Assembly: GCA_013396995.1 (NCBI GenBank)
Contig: VWZP01007832.1
Location: 2,432,313 to 2,496,312 of the forward strand
Length of the DNA stretch: 64,000 nucleotides
Direction: 5' to 3'
Source of the DNA: Dicaeum eximium
Lineage: Eukaryota > Chordata > Aves > Passeriformes > Dicaeidae
Part shown: piece after piece, positions 47,275 to 58,989 of the stretch
Numbering within the stretch: position 1 is the first letter of the stretch
Layout: every line of letters begins with the position of its first letter
Program-made: the position numbers and the translations under genes
Notes under the pieces: generated by a model
Told to the model about the DNA's origin: nothing
The model's database searches: none
The model's input: the letters and a program-made list of their open reading frames with translations, nothing else

Positions 47275-48120
47275 TGTAACTTCATGAAAGGAAATGAAAC
47301 CTTGAAATCAGGGAACAAAATGAGCAGAACACAAAGGAGATGAATTATGATGAAATGAAATGCAAATTTAAAATGCTTGAAAATTCTGAAACTAAGTGAA
47401 AATATTTAAATGGAATGGGATGACATGAGGTACAGTGAAGAGTTTTGAGACCTGCAGAAATGACACATATTGAAATCCCAAAATCAAGGAATGAAGTGAA
47501 CCACAGAGACAGAAAAAGAATCATGATGAAATCTGCTCAGGTGCACAGCACATGGAGTGGTAGCAAGGAGCAAAGTTGGGGAGTAGCTGTGGTCCACTTG
47601 GCATGCCTTTTGCAGTTGCAGTGTCCTTGGAGCTCTGGGCTTTTTTAGGATTAGGGATTTCTCAACCCTAACTCTGAGCAGAGCAGTAAAATCAACCTTT
47701 TCCAAGGCTGAGGCACCCAGCCCGTGGGTGCTGCCAAGGAGAAAAGTGTGGAAGGAGCAATGGTGGTGCAGTGCACAGGAGAGGAGGTACAATGAAATGA
47801 AAAACAATTGGAAGAAAACCCAAAAATTCTGAAATGAAGTGAAAAGTTTTAAGAGGGATGGATGACATAAATACATAAATTGCACTGAAAAGTTCCAAAA
47901 TTTTTCTAGACGATACCCATTGAATTCTCCATATCATGGAGCAAAGTGAGCCAAACACACAGGAGAGGAATTATGATAAAATGAAATGCAATCAAAAAAA
48001 AACCAAACAAAAAAACTGTCTGAAATGAAATGAAAGCAATTAAATTGAATGGGTTGACATGAAGTGCAGTGAAATGGACTGAAACTTGCTGAAATGTCAC
48101 TCATTGAAATCACAAGATTT
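47275..48120. repeat. Tandem array of a roughly 180-bp TGAAATG-rich unit, interrupted
   Basis: A unit boundary recognisable as a 'tgaaatca...gga-caaa-tgagc' block followed by ggagaggaattatgataaaa recurs at about 47,311, 47,488, 47,754 and 47,938, giving periods of 177 and 184 bases. Each unit continues with 'tgaaatgaaatgcaa', a 'ctgaaat...tgaaaa' block, 'gg-tgacat-a' and a closing 'tgaaatg(t/a)cac...attgaaatc'. The second copy is cut at about 47,532 by roughly 220 bases of unrelated, GC-richer sequence, and the array resumes at 47,754. Copies are diverged. I do not recognise it as a named family. Confidence 0.75.
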
Positions 48121-50290
48121 CATTTCCTTTCATTAAATAATGCTGGGAGAAAGTGAAATTAGGCCATGATTTAAAGTACTTGAGTAAATACTTTTTTTCT
48201 GTTAGCGCCTTGGAGATCTAACTCTGGGGATTATGTCACAGGATATATTTTCTAAATTTTCTCAAATAATATCTTCAAGGCCTCTCAGTTATTACCATGG
48301 TGATCTTGCTGCAACTCAGCATTGAAATTTCCCAAAGCATTTTATAATCGTATTTGTGAGGGTATTAAATATACTTGAGTTTGCCTTCATACTGAACTTT
48401 CTGTAGGAAACCAGACAGGCAGTTTGTACTGGGACATGTGTTGAAGTTCAGATATCAAGCCAACCAACTTTTTTTTGACAGAACCTTGGATACTTTTGGG
48501 CTAGAGCAGATGAAATTTACCTTGCTTTGAATAAATGTGCAATGTTTTTTGCACTGCCAGAACAAGGCTCCTGTGTAGTCTTGTTTCTGCATGAGAGACA
48601 AGCTCAGCCCCAGAAATCCTCCAAGTTGGTCATCAGGCTTGTCTTAGAGAGCTGTACTGAGGAAACAGAGCTCAGCCTTTGCTGTGCTGCAGAATCAAGT
48701 TGTCAGGAATTTAAGTGGTTGTATGTAAATGGAGCTTTTGGAGAGAAACTTCTTGCACTGCAGCAGGGATGTATGGGCTAAATTTAGCCACTCAAATAAA
48801 CAGTAAAAAACACAGTCTTCTGCAAGCTGGAATGATTCAATTTGACCAAACATAAAATTGTTCCCTTATTAAGCTAATAGTATTTCCCAACAAAAAAGCT
48901 TCAAACTGACCCTGGCCCTAAAGCTGCCTTGGGGAGCCAAGAAGCCAAGAGATTGCAGCCAGGTGTTTCATAAAGCCAATGCTCTTAATGCTGCTTTTAC
49001 ACTGGCAAGGAGCAAACCAGCCAGCCTTCTGGAAACACACTAGCAAGTCCTCTGGTCCCCACTCTCCTAAAACTGTGTTCTTGTTCCATTTTATCCCCTT
49101 TGAGACAGGGCTGTATTTAAAATGGTTTCTTTCCAGCGCAGATCCTGAAACATTGCTCCTGCAAAGGCAATTTGAAAGGAGGGACCAGTCCTAAGAGTTA
49201 CCTGAAGACAAGACTGAGAGTTTCTGATGGTGAACTCACTAAAACAAGGCCATTTCTGTGTGCTGGACTATGGCACAGGATCTGCACTATGTATGTAAGC
49301 TTCTGGGGGTTTTTTTCAGAGCATTTGTCCTCTGTACAAAGAATGTGTTTTATGGCAAAACACAATAAACTGACACGGGCTGCAGGTGTGCCAGCTTGGG
49401 CACAGCCCCAGAGCTGCTGGGGTAGGTGTAGATTGCACTGTGGGCTAATTGAGAGCTGTGCTGGCAGTGCCCCGGGTGCCTCTGCACTGCGGTGCTGTGC
49501 TGCACTGAGCATGGGGGTACTGCAGGAGTGCATCGTCCTTGTCCCCTTAGCATCACACAGCAGAATTCCTGACATAGTTGCTAAGCCTCCGCTTCCTTCC
49601 TGGTTCCTAATCAAGCTTCAAAAATATTCTCGAGTGGGTGAAGCTATACTGGAGAGTGTCTTTGTGGGAATCGTCTAACATGAGCTCCGAAGAGGGGACA
49701 GACCAACCATTTCAGGCTCTTCCTCCCTCATGCTTTTCTACTCCTCCTCCCTCTAGCTCCTTTCCTGTTCCTATCATAAGTTTTTCTTACGCTGTTGGGT
49801 CTTTCCATCACTGAGAGTGCTTGGCACACACAGCTTTAAAGCGTGGTTTCAGCTGTCACTAATTTGCAAGCTTTTGTTTCAGCTCAGTAATACTTGTATG
49901 CCATTTTCTGGCTGAGGATCTGATTCTGCATCATATCAAAGAAGCACCTCAGAGCCCACAGAGGAATGGAAAATTTTAGGATCCCTTCAAAAAGGAAAAA
50001 AATGGAGTCATATTGAAGGAAGTATTTAAGCTTCATTAGAGGTGGTGGAGTTGGGAACAAGATCCCAGAGTCCTGCTTAACCCTCTATTACTGATGGTTC
50101 TTTCCTGGGTCCATTCCGTGTGATCTCTGCAGCTTAGATCTGGGTCACCGTAACATTAGGGTATTCGGATTTGGGCTTGCCTTGGCAAGGAGCTTCCTTT
50201 AACCATGAGTTTGTTACTCTGAAGGGTAGCGATCAGCTGAAAGCTGATGTGACGGGTCTGTCGTACTCTTTCATAGCCAGAGAAATCGGG
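48121..50290. other. Intergenic region upstream of C11orf96
   Basis: AT-rich to average composition with no recognised gene or transposon. The 168-codon open frame at 49,172-49,678 has no known domain and a minus-strand open frame overlaps it. The segment may hold distal C11orf96 regulation, but no specific site is claimed. Confidence 0.55.
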
Positions 50291-51420
50291 GTATTGATAA
50301 AAAAAGCCGCGCGGTGAAACGCAGAAAGCCGAAGTACCGCTGTGGCAGTCCGGGACCCGCCTGAAGCTCCACTGGGTGCCGCGGGGTAGGAGAGGGATGC
50401 CCTGGAGGTTAAGGGGAGAGGAGGCGGGAGGGGGCGACGGGATGGAGCGCGATGGCTCCTCAGCCCCGGGCTGTACCCGGCACCCCCGCTCCGAGGGGCC
50501 GCGGCGGGCGGGGGCGGCGGTGCGGGACACGTCATGCGGCACGGCGAGCCCGGCCGGCCGCGAGTGGGCTCGGCTGCGGCCCCACCGCGCTCCGTCTGAG
50601 CATGCTCCCGCGGGGCTCCGCCGCCCTACATATACCGGGGCCGGGGTGCCGGCGGCAGCGGCTCTGCTCAGGCAGCGGGGGAGCAGCGCTGCGCACCGCG
50701 CTCCGGTCCTCGCCGTACTGCAACCCTCTGCGCCGCTCCGCTCCGCTCCGCACATCACTCCGCTCGGTTCCGCGCTCCGCTCTCAGCGCGCGTCTCTCCG
50801 GCCAGCAGCGCTCCGCACTGCTCCGCGCGGTACCGCACCGCCCCGCGGGGCCCGTCCCAGCCCCGCCGCCGCTGCCCGCCGGAGCTTCGGTGCCCGGCAC
50901 GGCCGAGGCAGCGAGCCCCGCTCCGCCGGCCCCGGCCCCCGCGGCGGGCTCTCCCGCGGGCGGCAGGATGGCCGCGAAGCCGGCCGAGCTGATGGGCATC
51001 TGCTCCAGCTACCAGGCGGTGATGCCGCACTTCGTCTGCGTGTCCGAGGAGTTCCCGCCGCCCGCCCGCCCCGCCAAGACCCCCAAGGGCAAGCTGCGGC
51101 GGCCGCGGCAGTCGCGCTTCAAGACGCAGCCGGTGACTTTCGACGAGATCCAGGAGGTGGAGGAGGAGGGGGTGTCCCCCATGGAGGAAGAGAAGGCCAA
51201 GAAGTCCTTCCTGCAGTCGCTGGAGTGCCTGCGGCGGAGCACCCAGAACCTGTGCCTGCAGCGGGACCGCCTGGGCAGCTGCCGCCTCCGCAACAGCCTC
51301 GACTCCAGCGACTCGGACTCGGCCCTCTGAGCGCGGCGGGGCTCGGCGGGAGCCGGCCCGGACTGAGCCGCAGGGAGCCGCGCCGCCGCCGGCACAGGAG
51401 CGCCCGGACGGGCAGCCGGC
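50290..51420 (+). promoter_or_regulatory. C11orf96: CpG island and core promoter of C11orf96
   Basis: Very GC- and CpG-rich sequence covers the promoter, 5' UTR and whole coding region. A TATA-like element (ACATATAC) lies at 50,628-50,635, implying a start near 50,660 and a 5' UTR of about 310 bases. An ACGTCA half-CRE at 50,529-50,534 and a GAGCATGCTC palindrome at 50,598-50,607 lie just upstream. (CTCCG)n-like low-complexity sequence fills 50,730-50,860. A TATA-like box in a CpG island suggests an inducible rather than housekeeping gene; this is inference. Confidence 0.65.
50968..51330 (+). CDS. C11orf96: C11orf96 homolog, single-exon protein of poorly known function
   Basis: One uninterrupted exon encodes 120 residues and ends with TGA. 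It is strikingly similar to human C11orf96 (Ag2 homolog) in its conserved form, from MAAKPAELMGICSSYQAVMP through KLRRPRQSRFKTQPVTFDEI, an acidic QEVEEEGVSPMEEEKAK block and FLQSLECLRRS to a C-terminus ending NSLDSSDSDSAL. The ATG has a strong context (agg ATG G) and coincides with the conserved N-terminus. There is no signal peptide or membrane segment. Basic (about 32-48), acidic (about 55-70) and Ser/Asp-rich C-terminal patches suggest a regulated, phosphorylated cytosolic or nuclear protein. No enzymatic motif is visible and I assign no molecular function. The frame stays open upstream to an ATG at 50,452; see findings. Confidence 0.95.
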   Translation: MAAKPAELMGICSSYQAVMPHFVCVSEEFPPPARPAKTPKGKLRRPRQSRFKTQPVTFDEIQEVEEEGVSPMEEEKAKKSFLQSLECLRRSTQNLCLQRDRLGSCRLRNSLDSSDSDSAL

Positions 51421-51680
51421 TCGGGATGTTTTCTAAGAAAGCGCTTGTACCTTCGTTTCTATTTGATTGTATGAAACTCACCATTTAAAAGACAAAAAAA
51501 GAAAAAAAATCTTTTCTATTTGTTAGAAGAAATGAGCTGTTTTAGATGCATTGAGCTGCTGGACTTTATATTTATTTTTGCATTTAAACTGTTGACTGCA
51601 TTAATTTAATATGTTTCTACCTGAATGTCTGTTATTATTTCCATAAAAGAGTAATAAATCTGATATATTTGCACAGTACT
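51331..51680 (+). other. C11orf96: C11orf96 3' UTR with AU-rich element and poly(A) signal
   Basis: The GC-rich start turns sharply AT-rich after 51,420. An ATTTA pentamer in a T-rich context (tatatttatttttg) lies near 51,567-51,580, and further AT-rich runs follow. AATAAA is at 51,653-51,658. A short AU-rich UTR is typical of rapidly turned-over inducible mRNAs. Confidence 0.7.
51653..51658 (+). terminator. Poly(A) signal AATAAA, C11orf96
   Basis: Canonical hexamer 323 bases after the stop, followed within about 35 bases by a T/G-containing stretch. Confidence 0.8.
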
Positions 51681-53127
51681 TACTGGGCTGTCCTTATTTC
51701 AGAGATCCAACTGTCCTTGTTCAGCTTTGAGGGGTAAAGGGATTTAAAAGCTGTCAGTAGCTAGTGCAGAGCCAGCAATGCTTTTCTCGGGGATGCTGCT
51801 CAGAGAGGTTTTGCAGGCAGTGCTGTCAAGTATAAACGAATGAGACAAAAGTCGAGTTAGACTGATTTTAAACTACTTTATTTACTCCTTTGAGATCTTT
51901 GTGTTAACCTGAATTGAAGTTTAAAGAGCATTTATAGCTGGTGCCCAAGAACCTTAATGCAACTGGGCAAGCCTCTTGCATTCACAAAATGTGTTGATAG
52001 TTTCTATTTTCATCCAAGTTGGTTTTGTCTCTTCTCCCCTTCCCTTTCTGACCCATAAATTATTTAGTGCTGCAGACAGTTTTAGTAATTGGTTAGATTG
52101 CAGTTTTATTTATTAGAGCAATTGATACTATGTGGACATGTTTTTCTTGGAGTTTAAAGGTAAGGGAAATGATGGTAAATTTGTAGGAGTGAGGCTTCTG
52201 TTGGGTTGTTGCATGTGTGTGTGTGCAGGTGCATGTAAGATTTTCTCTGTCTGTGGGATATATGCTGAAGAGCATCTGAAGCTCTCTGCAGAATGGAAAC
52301 TCAAGTCCTGGACTGGGAATATTCTGCCTGTATTTTCTCCATTTTCTCAAAACATTCCTGTGCTAATTGTGTAATCCTGTGGTAGCACCTTCCTTAAAGG
52401 CAAGCCTCTGGCAATTCAAACTTCCCAATCAGAAGGTATTAGCTGGTACTGAGCTGCTATTTCTCTGGTATGATTTTTAGGGACTTACGGCGTTTCTAAT
52501 GTTGTGCTTTGAAGTGCAATCATAGTGATCAGTACGGAGAGGTAAGGGCTGGGGCAGAGGAAGAAGGTGGGCATGGTGAACAGGGTGTCTTGGTAGGACT
52601 GAGAAGCACAGACTTCTACCTTCTGGGCGCTGAAGTGGAGCAGATGACCCATGCAACTGGCTCCTGGCTACAGCAAAACTGAAGCTTGTCTCTTTCTAGC
52701 TTAAAGCTGAGGAAAATCCAGGGGACATGGGGCATAGCTTGTTTTTGGACATGTCCTTCACAACTCCCTCGCAGTACCAGCACCTCCAGCTGACTCCAGC
52801 AACAGGGGAGGGTTGTGCAAGCAATTCAGCAGGTAAGGAAACAGATCTGGACTCTGACCCAACCTCCTCATAAAAAAGCATTTAAATGACCCCATGTGCC
52901 TCCCTGCATGCAGCCTGTGAAACAGCTTTTCTCCCTTTACATTAGACCCTCATGGCTGCTTTCTCTGCATGATACACACATACAGAACATCTTTGCACAA
53001 GGCAAAGCAACTTGACCTCCAGAACAACTTTTGGTCAGGCAGGCAAACTGCAATCAGTAAGACATAATCAGTTGCTAGCTGCTGGGCTAATTTTACTCAA
53101 CAAAGTCCTAACAGTGCTTCAATTCTG

Positions 53128-53196
53128 GGAGTTCTGGGTTTGGGAAAGGGTTTGCAACATCTACAAACCCTTTCCCAAACATCATGTGGGAACTCC
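53128..53196. repeat. Long hairpin: 17-bp perfect stem plus 7-bp outer arm
   Basis: GTTTGGGAAAGGGTTTG (53,138-53,154) and its exact reverse complement (53,164-53,180) flank a 9-nt loop (caacatcta). Outside them GGAGTTC (53,128-53,134) pairs with GAACTCC (53,190-53,196) across an asymmetric internal loop. Confidence 0.9.
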
Positions 53197-53997
53197 GTAG
53201 CCATGTGTCTATATGTTGCATAATGTACACAGCTAATAAGCTCCATAAGATTTCCAGAGATTGTATAGTGTCCTTCCCATACTGCAGGTTTTAGGCTACT
53301 TTTCAGTTTCCCCTTGCTTTCAGGTCTGGTACAAATCCCTGTGATACACAAAGTGTGGGGTAGCTTCAAGAGGCTGTGAGCACATGATCCTTGTCCCCAC
53401 TCCTAATTTCTGTTTAGCAGCTGGGGTTGCTAGCAGGCCCTTTTTGCTACTGCCATCCCTCTTTCAGCGTGCAGCTGTGCTGCCACCGTGCAGGAGGCAC
53501 AGGAGGCTGTGCTGCACCAGCCAGCAGCAAAGCATTGGATACTCACTTCCTGGAAGGGTGAGAATAGCTGTGTTCTCTTTTCTGTCAAGAGACAAATGTA
53601 GATGTTAACACATCTATAAGGAGTATTTGAAAATCAGCTGTAGCATGTTTGAGGAAAATATCATATTCCAGTGGTTAGGCGGAATAAATGAGTTTCTCTT
53701 CAACTGTTCTTTGTTGACATTTTTCTGTTCCATTTCAGAGTGAATAACATGGGAGGCAGCAATGCTAAAGATAGGCTAGTGTTTATCTTCCAAACAGTTG
53801 CAATCAAGGCGAAAGGGTGAAAAGCCAGAGTGATTTAGCTATGTCCTGGAGAGGCCTTCCTGAATGCAGCTGGAAAAATAAACCTCCATCCCAGTCTTCC
53901 TGTGCTGCTAATTTTGAAGGTTTCTTGTGCAGTACTTTTTAACATCATGACTATCGTGTCTATCTGTCCTGTAAGGATTGCAGGAAGACTTAGAAAA

Positions 53998-54026
53998 TTC
54001 ACTTTAGTGAATTCACTTTAGTGAGG
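53998..54026. repeat. Tandem copies of a 14-bp palindrome
   Basis: TTCACTTTAGTGAA is followed directly by TTCACTTTAGTGAG; each unit is near self-complementary. Confidence 0.85.
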
Positions 54027-55854
54027 GTAATGACTGTATCAAAGGGGTTTGAGTCTGTCATCTGCTCCCTAGGCTTGAGATGTGGGTTTTACATTTCCTT
54101 TCAGCAATTCACAGCTTAAAAGCACCCAACAGATGCCACTTAGAGTGGAGCTCGGCATGGCAGTGAGTAGGCACGAGCATTCCACGTCTGCACAGGAAGG
54201 AGCTGGAAGCCAAATGCTCATGGTGCAGCAGGATATGTCTCAGGGCAGAGGTGAGACTGAGCACATCAGGAGTGTCTTCAACACTACTTTTCCAAATTAC
54301 AGGAAATTGCACAGGAGAATTTGTCTTTAATGGGACTGCCGGTTATTCTCATATCACTTTATGTGTAAATCATTCTGTCCTCGTGGCAAGAGGTTCATCC
54401 AGTCAGTAAAAACATGAACTTGAAAGCAATTCTTTTATTCTCTTTCTGTTTTGTGTTCAGTCCCCTCCATGCCTGTCAGCATTTTTCCCCTGTGCTTGTT
54501 TTTAAATGCTGTGTTATTGTAAAGCTCATCATGCTGGTGTGGTGGATCTGTACCTCCATGCCTTGTTTTGGCCCGGTCAGTGTAGAGGGGATCTGTGAAC
54601 AGTGCAGTATCATTGCTCTACTGGAATCGGGGAAAAAAATCCTCTCTGTTCATCTTATGAGAAAGCTTTTTCTGTCCTTTTTGCAAACATTTTAGCTAAG
54701 TTTGTTCAGCAGTTAATGGAGGATTTCTGGGTGCAATTTAGTGTCCACCTCAAGAAGCTGAGGACAATCTCCTCTCCTAGCTGTGTATGCACCAGTTCTG
54801 CTCTTGCATAACTTCTCTTACCCCTGGGTTCCAATAATTCACTGGCAACACTTCAGAATGCAGCTGTTATCAGGAACAAATGTGAGAAGGTGCTTGCAAT
54901 TCCTGCAGGTTTTTGTGCTGGGATCCTGAAATGCATTTGCTTGAGGAGCTGGTTAATGATGACCCTTACCAGTGCTGGGGATCTGACCCTGCAGGAGCAC
55001 AGGGGACAGACTGGGACACTGCTGCTGGTAAGAAGCACCACACTGTTATCTAACCTCCAAAGTGACAGTAGAGCCATGGGACAAAACACAGACTGAGGCA
55101 TCTATTTAATTGTCAGGCTGACAGCAGACAAATTGCAGTGTAAGAGAGGCCAATGAGTGAGCTCTAGCAAATCTGGTTGCTGTGGTTTCTCAAATGTCAG
55201 CAGTGCCAGCAGTTTGCTGGCTGCCTTCCATGAGGTTTGGCTCCCTGGCAGTGTGTGTGGACCTCAGCCTTCAAGGCCCCTGGTCTTAGGCTTTTGAGCC
55301 ACCACCAGGGAGACCAGCATGGTTCTCCAGGCTGCATTGAGCCTTGTCTCAACCTCAGCTCCCATGGCATGGCTCAGCCTGGGCTGTCTTTTGTACATTG
55401 GGCTTGCATTTCTGTGGGAAAAAAAAACCTTGGGGAGGTGCAGATAACCCAAAATCTCTGAGCAGAGCTCAGACTGTTTGTGCAGTGATGGTGCCCTGGA
55501 TTTACAGTTTGACTTTTCACAGCCATTTTAAAGAGATTGTGCAAGCTGGGAGCTGTGTTTCAGCAAGGCTGGCTCCTAACTTTGGGATATTTTTTTAAGC
55601 TGTAAAGATGTGAGATTACATGCTGAGGAGAAAATAATCAGGTGTCCAGTAACAACACAAGAGGATCTCCCCTCTCCTGAAGTAGGAGAAGTAGGAGGCC
55701 TGTGCATGGGACAGGGAGGTCACCAGGTAAACCCTCAGGGCTTTATCAAGCAATATGTGGTCTTCTCCTTGAGTAGCCTGATGTCAGGTGACTGAATTTG
55801 GAAGAATTTATTAATTGTGGTAATGAATTAATTCTCAAACAGCATCTTGCCACA

Positions 55855-55878
55855 TGTATGTGTGTGTGTGTGTGTGTG
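55855..55878. repeat. (TG)n microsatellite
   Basis: A TG run of about 11 units, preceded by catgta. Confidence 0.95.
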
Positions 55879-58800
55879 CCTGGTCTGTGTAGTCTGGAGT
55901 GAGTGCTGCTAGTATCAGAGCAGACCAACCTTTGAGTGTATGACAAAGCACTTCCAGATATTTAATTGGCAGTGTAATTACTTAACTGGTAGCAGGGGAG
56001 AAGGAAATACTTCCTGCAAAACCAAGAGCTGTGAAATCAGAGTCATGTAATGGTTTCTTGTGCCAGAGTATTAGCTTTAAGGCTATTAAATGTGTAAACT
56101 TGGTAATTATGCATTTGTGACTCCTGTGTTAGCAAATGTCATGGCATGTTACAAATAGCTTAGGGACAGATCCTGATTTTGGCTGCACTGGTGTCAGATT
56201 GGCTTTGGTTCAGCTGTATTCAGGAGTCAATCTGGATTTTCTCCTTGTTACATTCATACTATTTGCTGATGTTGCTGAGCACGTTTCTGGACTGGCCTGA
56301 AATGTCCAAGACACTTCTCCCCTGCTCCATCATGCCCAGGATACTCTGAGGTTTCACACAACCTTCCACAACTTTAACCATCCTTGTGTTTTGGAAGCAG
56401 TGTGAATGATGTATGTGTGCTTGGCTGGGACATCTGTCCCCTTCCCCCACATGCAGCAATGCCAACAGCAGCAATGGTGAAAAGCTGGAGAAACTGGAGC
56501 AAGAGGGGAAGGGGCTTTCCTTTGTCTCCTCTGTCCCTCCAAACTAATATGAGACTGCAGAAGGCTTATTTTGAAAGCAAGCTGAGGTTCACCTGGATCT
56601 CATTTCAAATAAAACAAGATCTACCTCAGTAATTTATTATTCTGTCCTAAACACAGATTCTTTGTTTGGAAATGCTTGCATTGAAGAGGTTGAAGTTATT
56701 TATTAGAACTGGTGAAAGGGAAGTTTTCTTCTTTAGTGTGATTTAAAACACTGTTGTTGTAGAAGTGGGGTGGTTTTTTTTTTCCTTTCTTGTGAAGAAA
56801 GTGACCTTTCTTGGGCAAGAAGGAAGAGGACTGGTGAGAAGGGAGAGAGGCAGCACAGCTTGCTTGTGAAACAGCTCTTGGCTAATACAAAACCATGTGA
56901 AAGATGTTTATGTGCTTGTTATTTTTAATCTTGGATTCTTGCAAGTGAAAGTTTTTCCTTGGAGAAATATTTGGAGGTCCTGACTATGATGGTTAAAGAT
57001 ACATTTCAGGCTCTTTTCACAACAACCTCTAATGTCTGAGGGAGTCTGCAATCTGATGACTCAAATGTTTTGGGTGAAATTCAGCAAGGTAACATGGTTT
57101 TTTCACTGTTCTGTATGTGAAAGCAAACAGAAGGAAAGCAGCATTGGACACACAGGTTATCAAATGTGCTTACTGTTAAATATTTGCTGTTAAGAGAAGT
57201 TGGATGCATTTCAACTGTGTCTGGCATTTATTGGCCGGGATGCTCTGAGGTTCCCTGTGCTTTAGAGGCAGATTGGATGGTTGGGTTTTGAAGGGGCAGA
57301 AAGATGCAGTAGCACAGGAACCTGGAAGGACACAGCTCTGTGATTTGAGGAGAGGAATGAAGACAAATATACCCAAATTCAGAGCAAAATTGGACGTGGC
57401 CCATCTGCCTAAGACAGCGAAGAGCCTGTTTTTAATCAATTTCTGTTAGTAGTACCCCACAGTCTATGCACCCTTGGGATCCAATGAAATGAACTGAAGA
57501 ATTAAGTTTTGCCAGCTTTTACATGTTCTGAAGCATATTGACATTTTCATGTAACATTTTTGGTTCTTTTTCCTGAAATAAATGTGGGAGGTATAGAGTT
57601 ATCTACCAACTCCCCCTTTTCCCAGAAAATCAAACCAAAATAACAAATCCACTAGTTTTATGAGTTTAGTTATGAATTTTGTGTCTATGTATGTGTTTAC
57701 TCCCAGATATCATGTCCCTGTGTATTTTTACCATACAGATGAAGCAAGCAAGCAGGCCAGACAGGGAAGGTGGCAGGATTGCAGAGAGTTCTGCTTAGCT
57801 TTAGATGCCAGGGTGCTCCAGGTCTTGGAGCAAGGGTGCTGACAGCTGGGGCTTACTCCTTGTTCTGGGACAGAATAGGGTCTCGTGCTTCCAGGGACAG
57901 ATGAAGGGAGATGGGTCAGGGAAGAGAGTGCTGTTCCTGATCTTGAAAGTGATGCATTGCCCGACCCTGAGAAAAGTGCTTCTCTCTGGATGTGGATTCT
58001 TGCATGTGGCCCTCTCAGGTGTCCCTTGCTCAGGAACCCAAGACTGGTGCCTTTCCTCCTTCTGCTATGCAGGGATCCCATGGTGTCTCTACATTAGAAA
58101 AGGGCCTGTTTTGTTGGCATGAATATGAGTCTGAATCAGGGAGGAAGGAGGGCTTCTTGTAAACATCTGAGGGAAGAGAGCAGAATCATGCCTGAGCTGA
58201 AATGTGGTTGCTTCAGGGGCTTAATGGAAAGGAACTGACCAGCTGGACATCAAAATACATGGTGGCTGACCAGGCCAACCAGTGAAGGAAAACCTGAGCT
58301 AAACAGTGCCAGCACAGGAGTCCTTACAGGCAGAGATGTCCTCTCTCCACAGTAGCTGTATATGGCCAGGTTCCAAAACCGAGCACCCAGAGGGGATACT
58401 GCAAAGAATGAGCTATTCTGACAGAAAGACAGTGTGCAAAGGTAGCCAAAGCAGCAGTAACAAGAGGTTTCACTTAACTTGACACAGACTGAGTAAATAC
58501 TACAAAAGGGCGTGATAGTGATGCTGTTTTTGTATTATTCTTTTAGGCAGTGCTTTCTGGAGCAAGAAGTCTGAGCACCCACAAGCTGCAGTCAGCTCTT
58601 GATTCTGCTCAGGGAATGTAGAGATACAATGAAGAGACACTTTGCAATAGAGATAATCAAGTATTCAAATTTCTTAGCTCTGCAGGGTGAAACTTCCTCC
58701 CCCCATCCTCTACATTAAACTCTTTGCTTTAAGGATGAAAATTAAAAGAACCCAAAAGAGTAAAAAAAGCTTGAGGATATCTAGGCTCTGGATATAAGGA

Positions 58801-58989
58801 GTGCATGATAAATGGATAAACTACCAGAAAGCCTTTTCAAAAAGAATAAAAATAGCTGGCATAGTTAAATAGTAGATGAAAGAATATTATTAGAAGTAAA
58901 AAGATATTCTACAAAAAGCATAAGTCATGTCCAAATGGGGAAAACAGAAAGGATCATAAATACTGGGATGTTAAATGTGAAATCATAAA

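Noticed and set aside
47541..47778. GTGCACAG direct repeats flanking the interruption of the 180-bp array, suggestive of an 8-bp target-site duplication
   Set aside because: The repeat-unit similarity resumes at about 47,754, before the right GTGCACAG copy, so the two copies do not mark clean insertion boundaries.
49172..49678. 168-codon + strand open frame upstream of C11orf96
   Set aside because: Cys/Ser-rich with overlapping antisense frames and no homology I can recognise; probably chance.
50156..51488. Large open frames of 370, 200 and 155 codons in other frames over C11orf96
   Set aside because: They overlap the conserved C11orf96 frame in shifted or antisense phase, and their composition reflects high GC.
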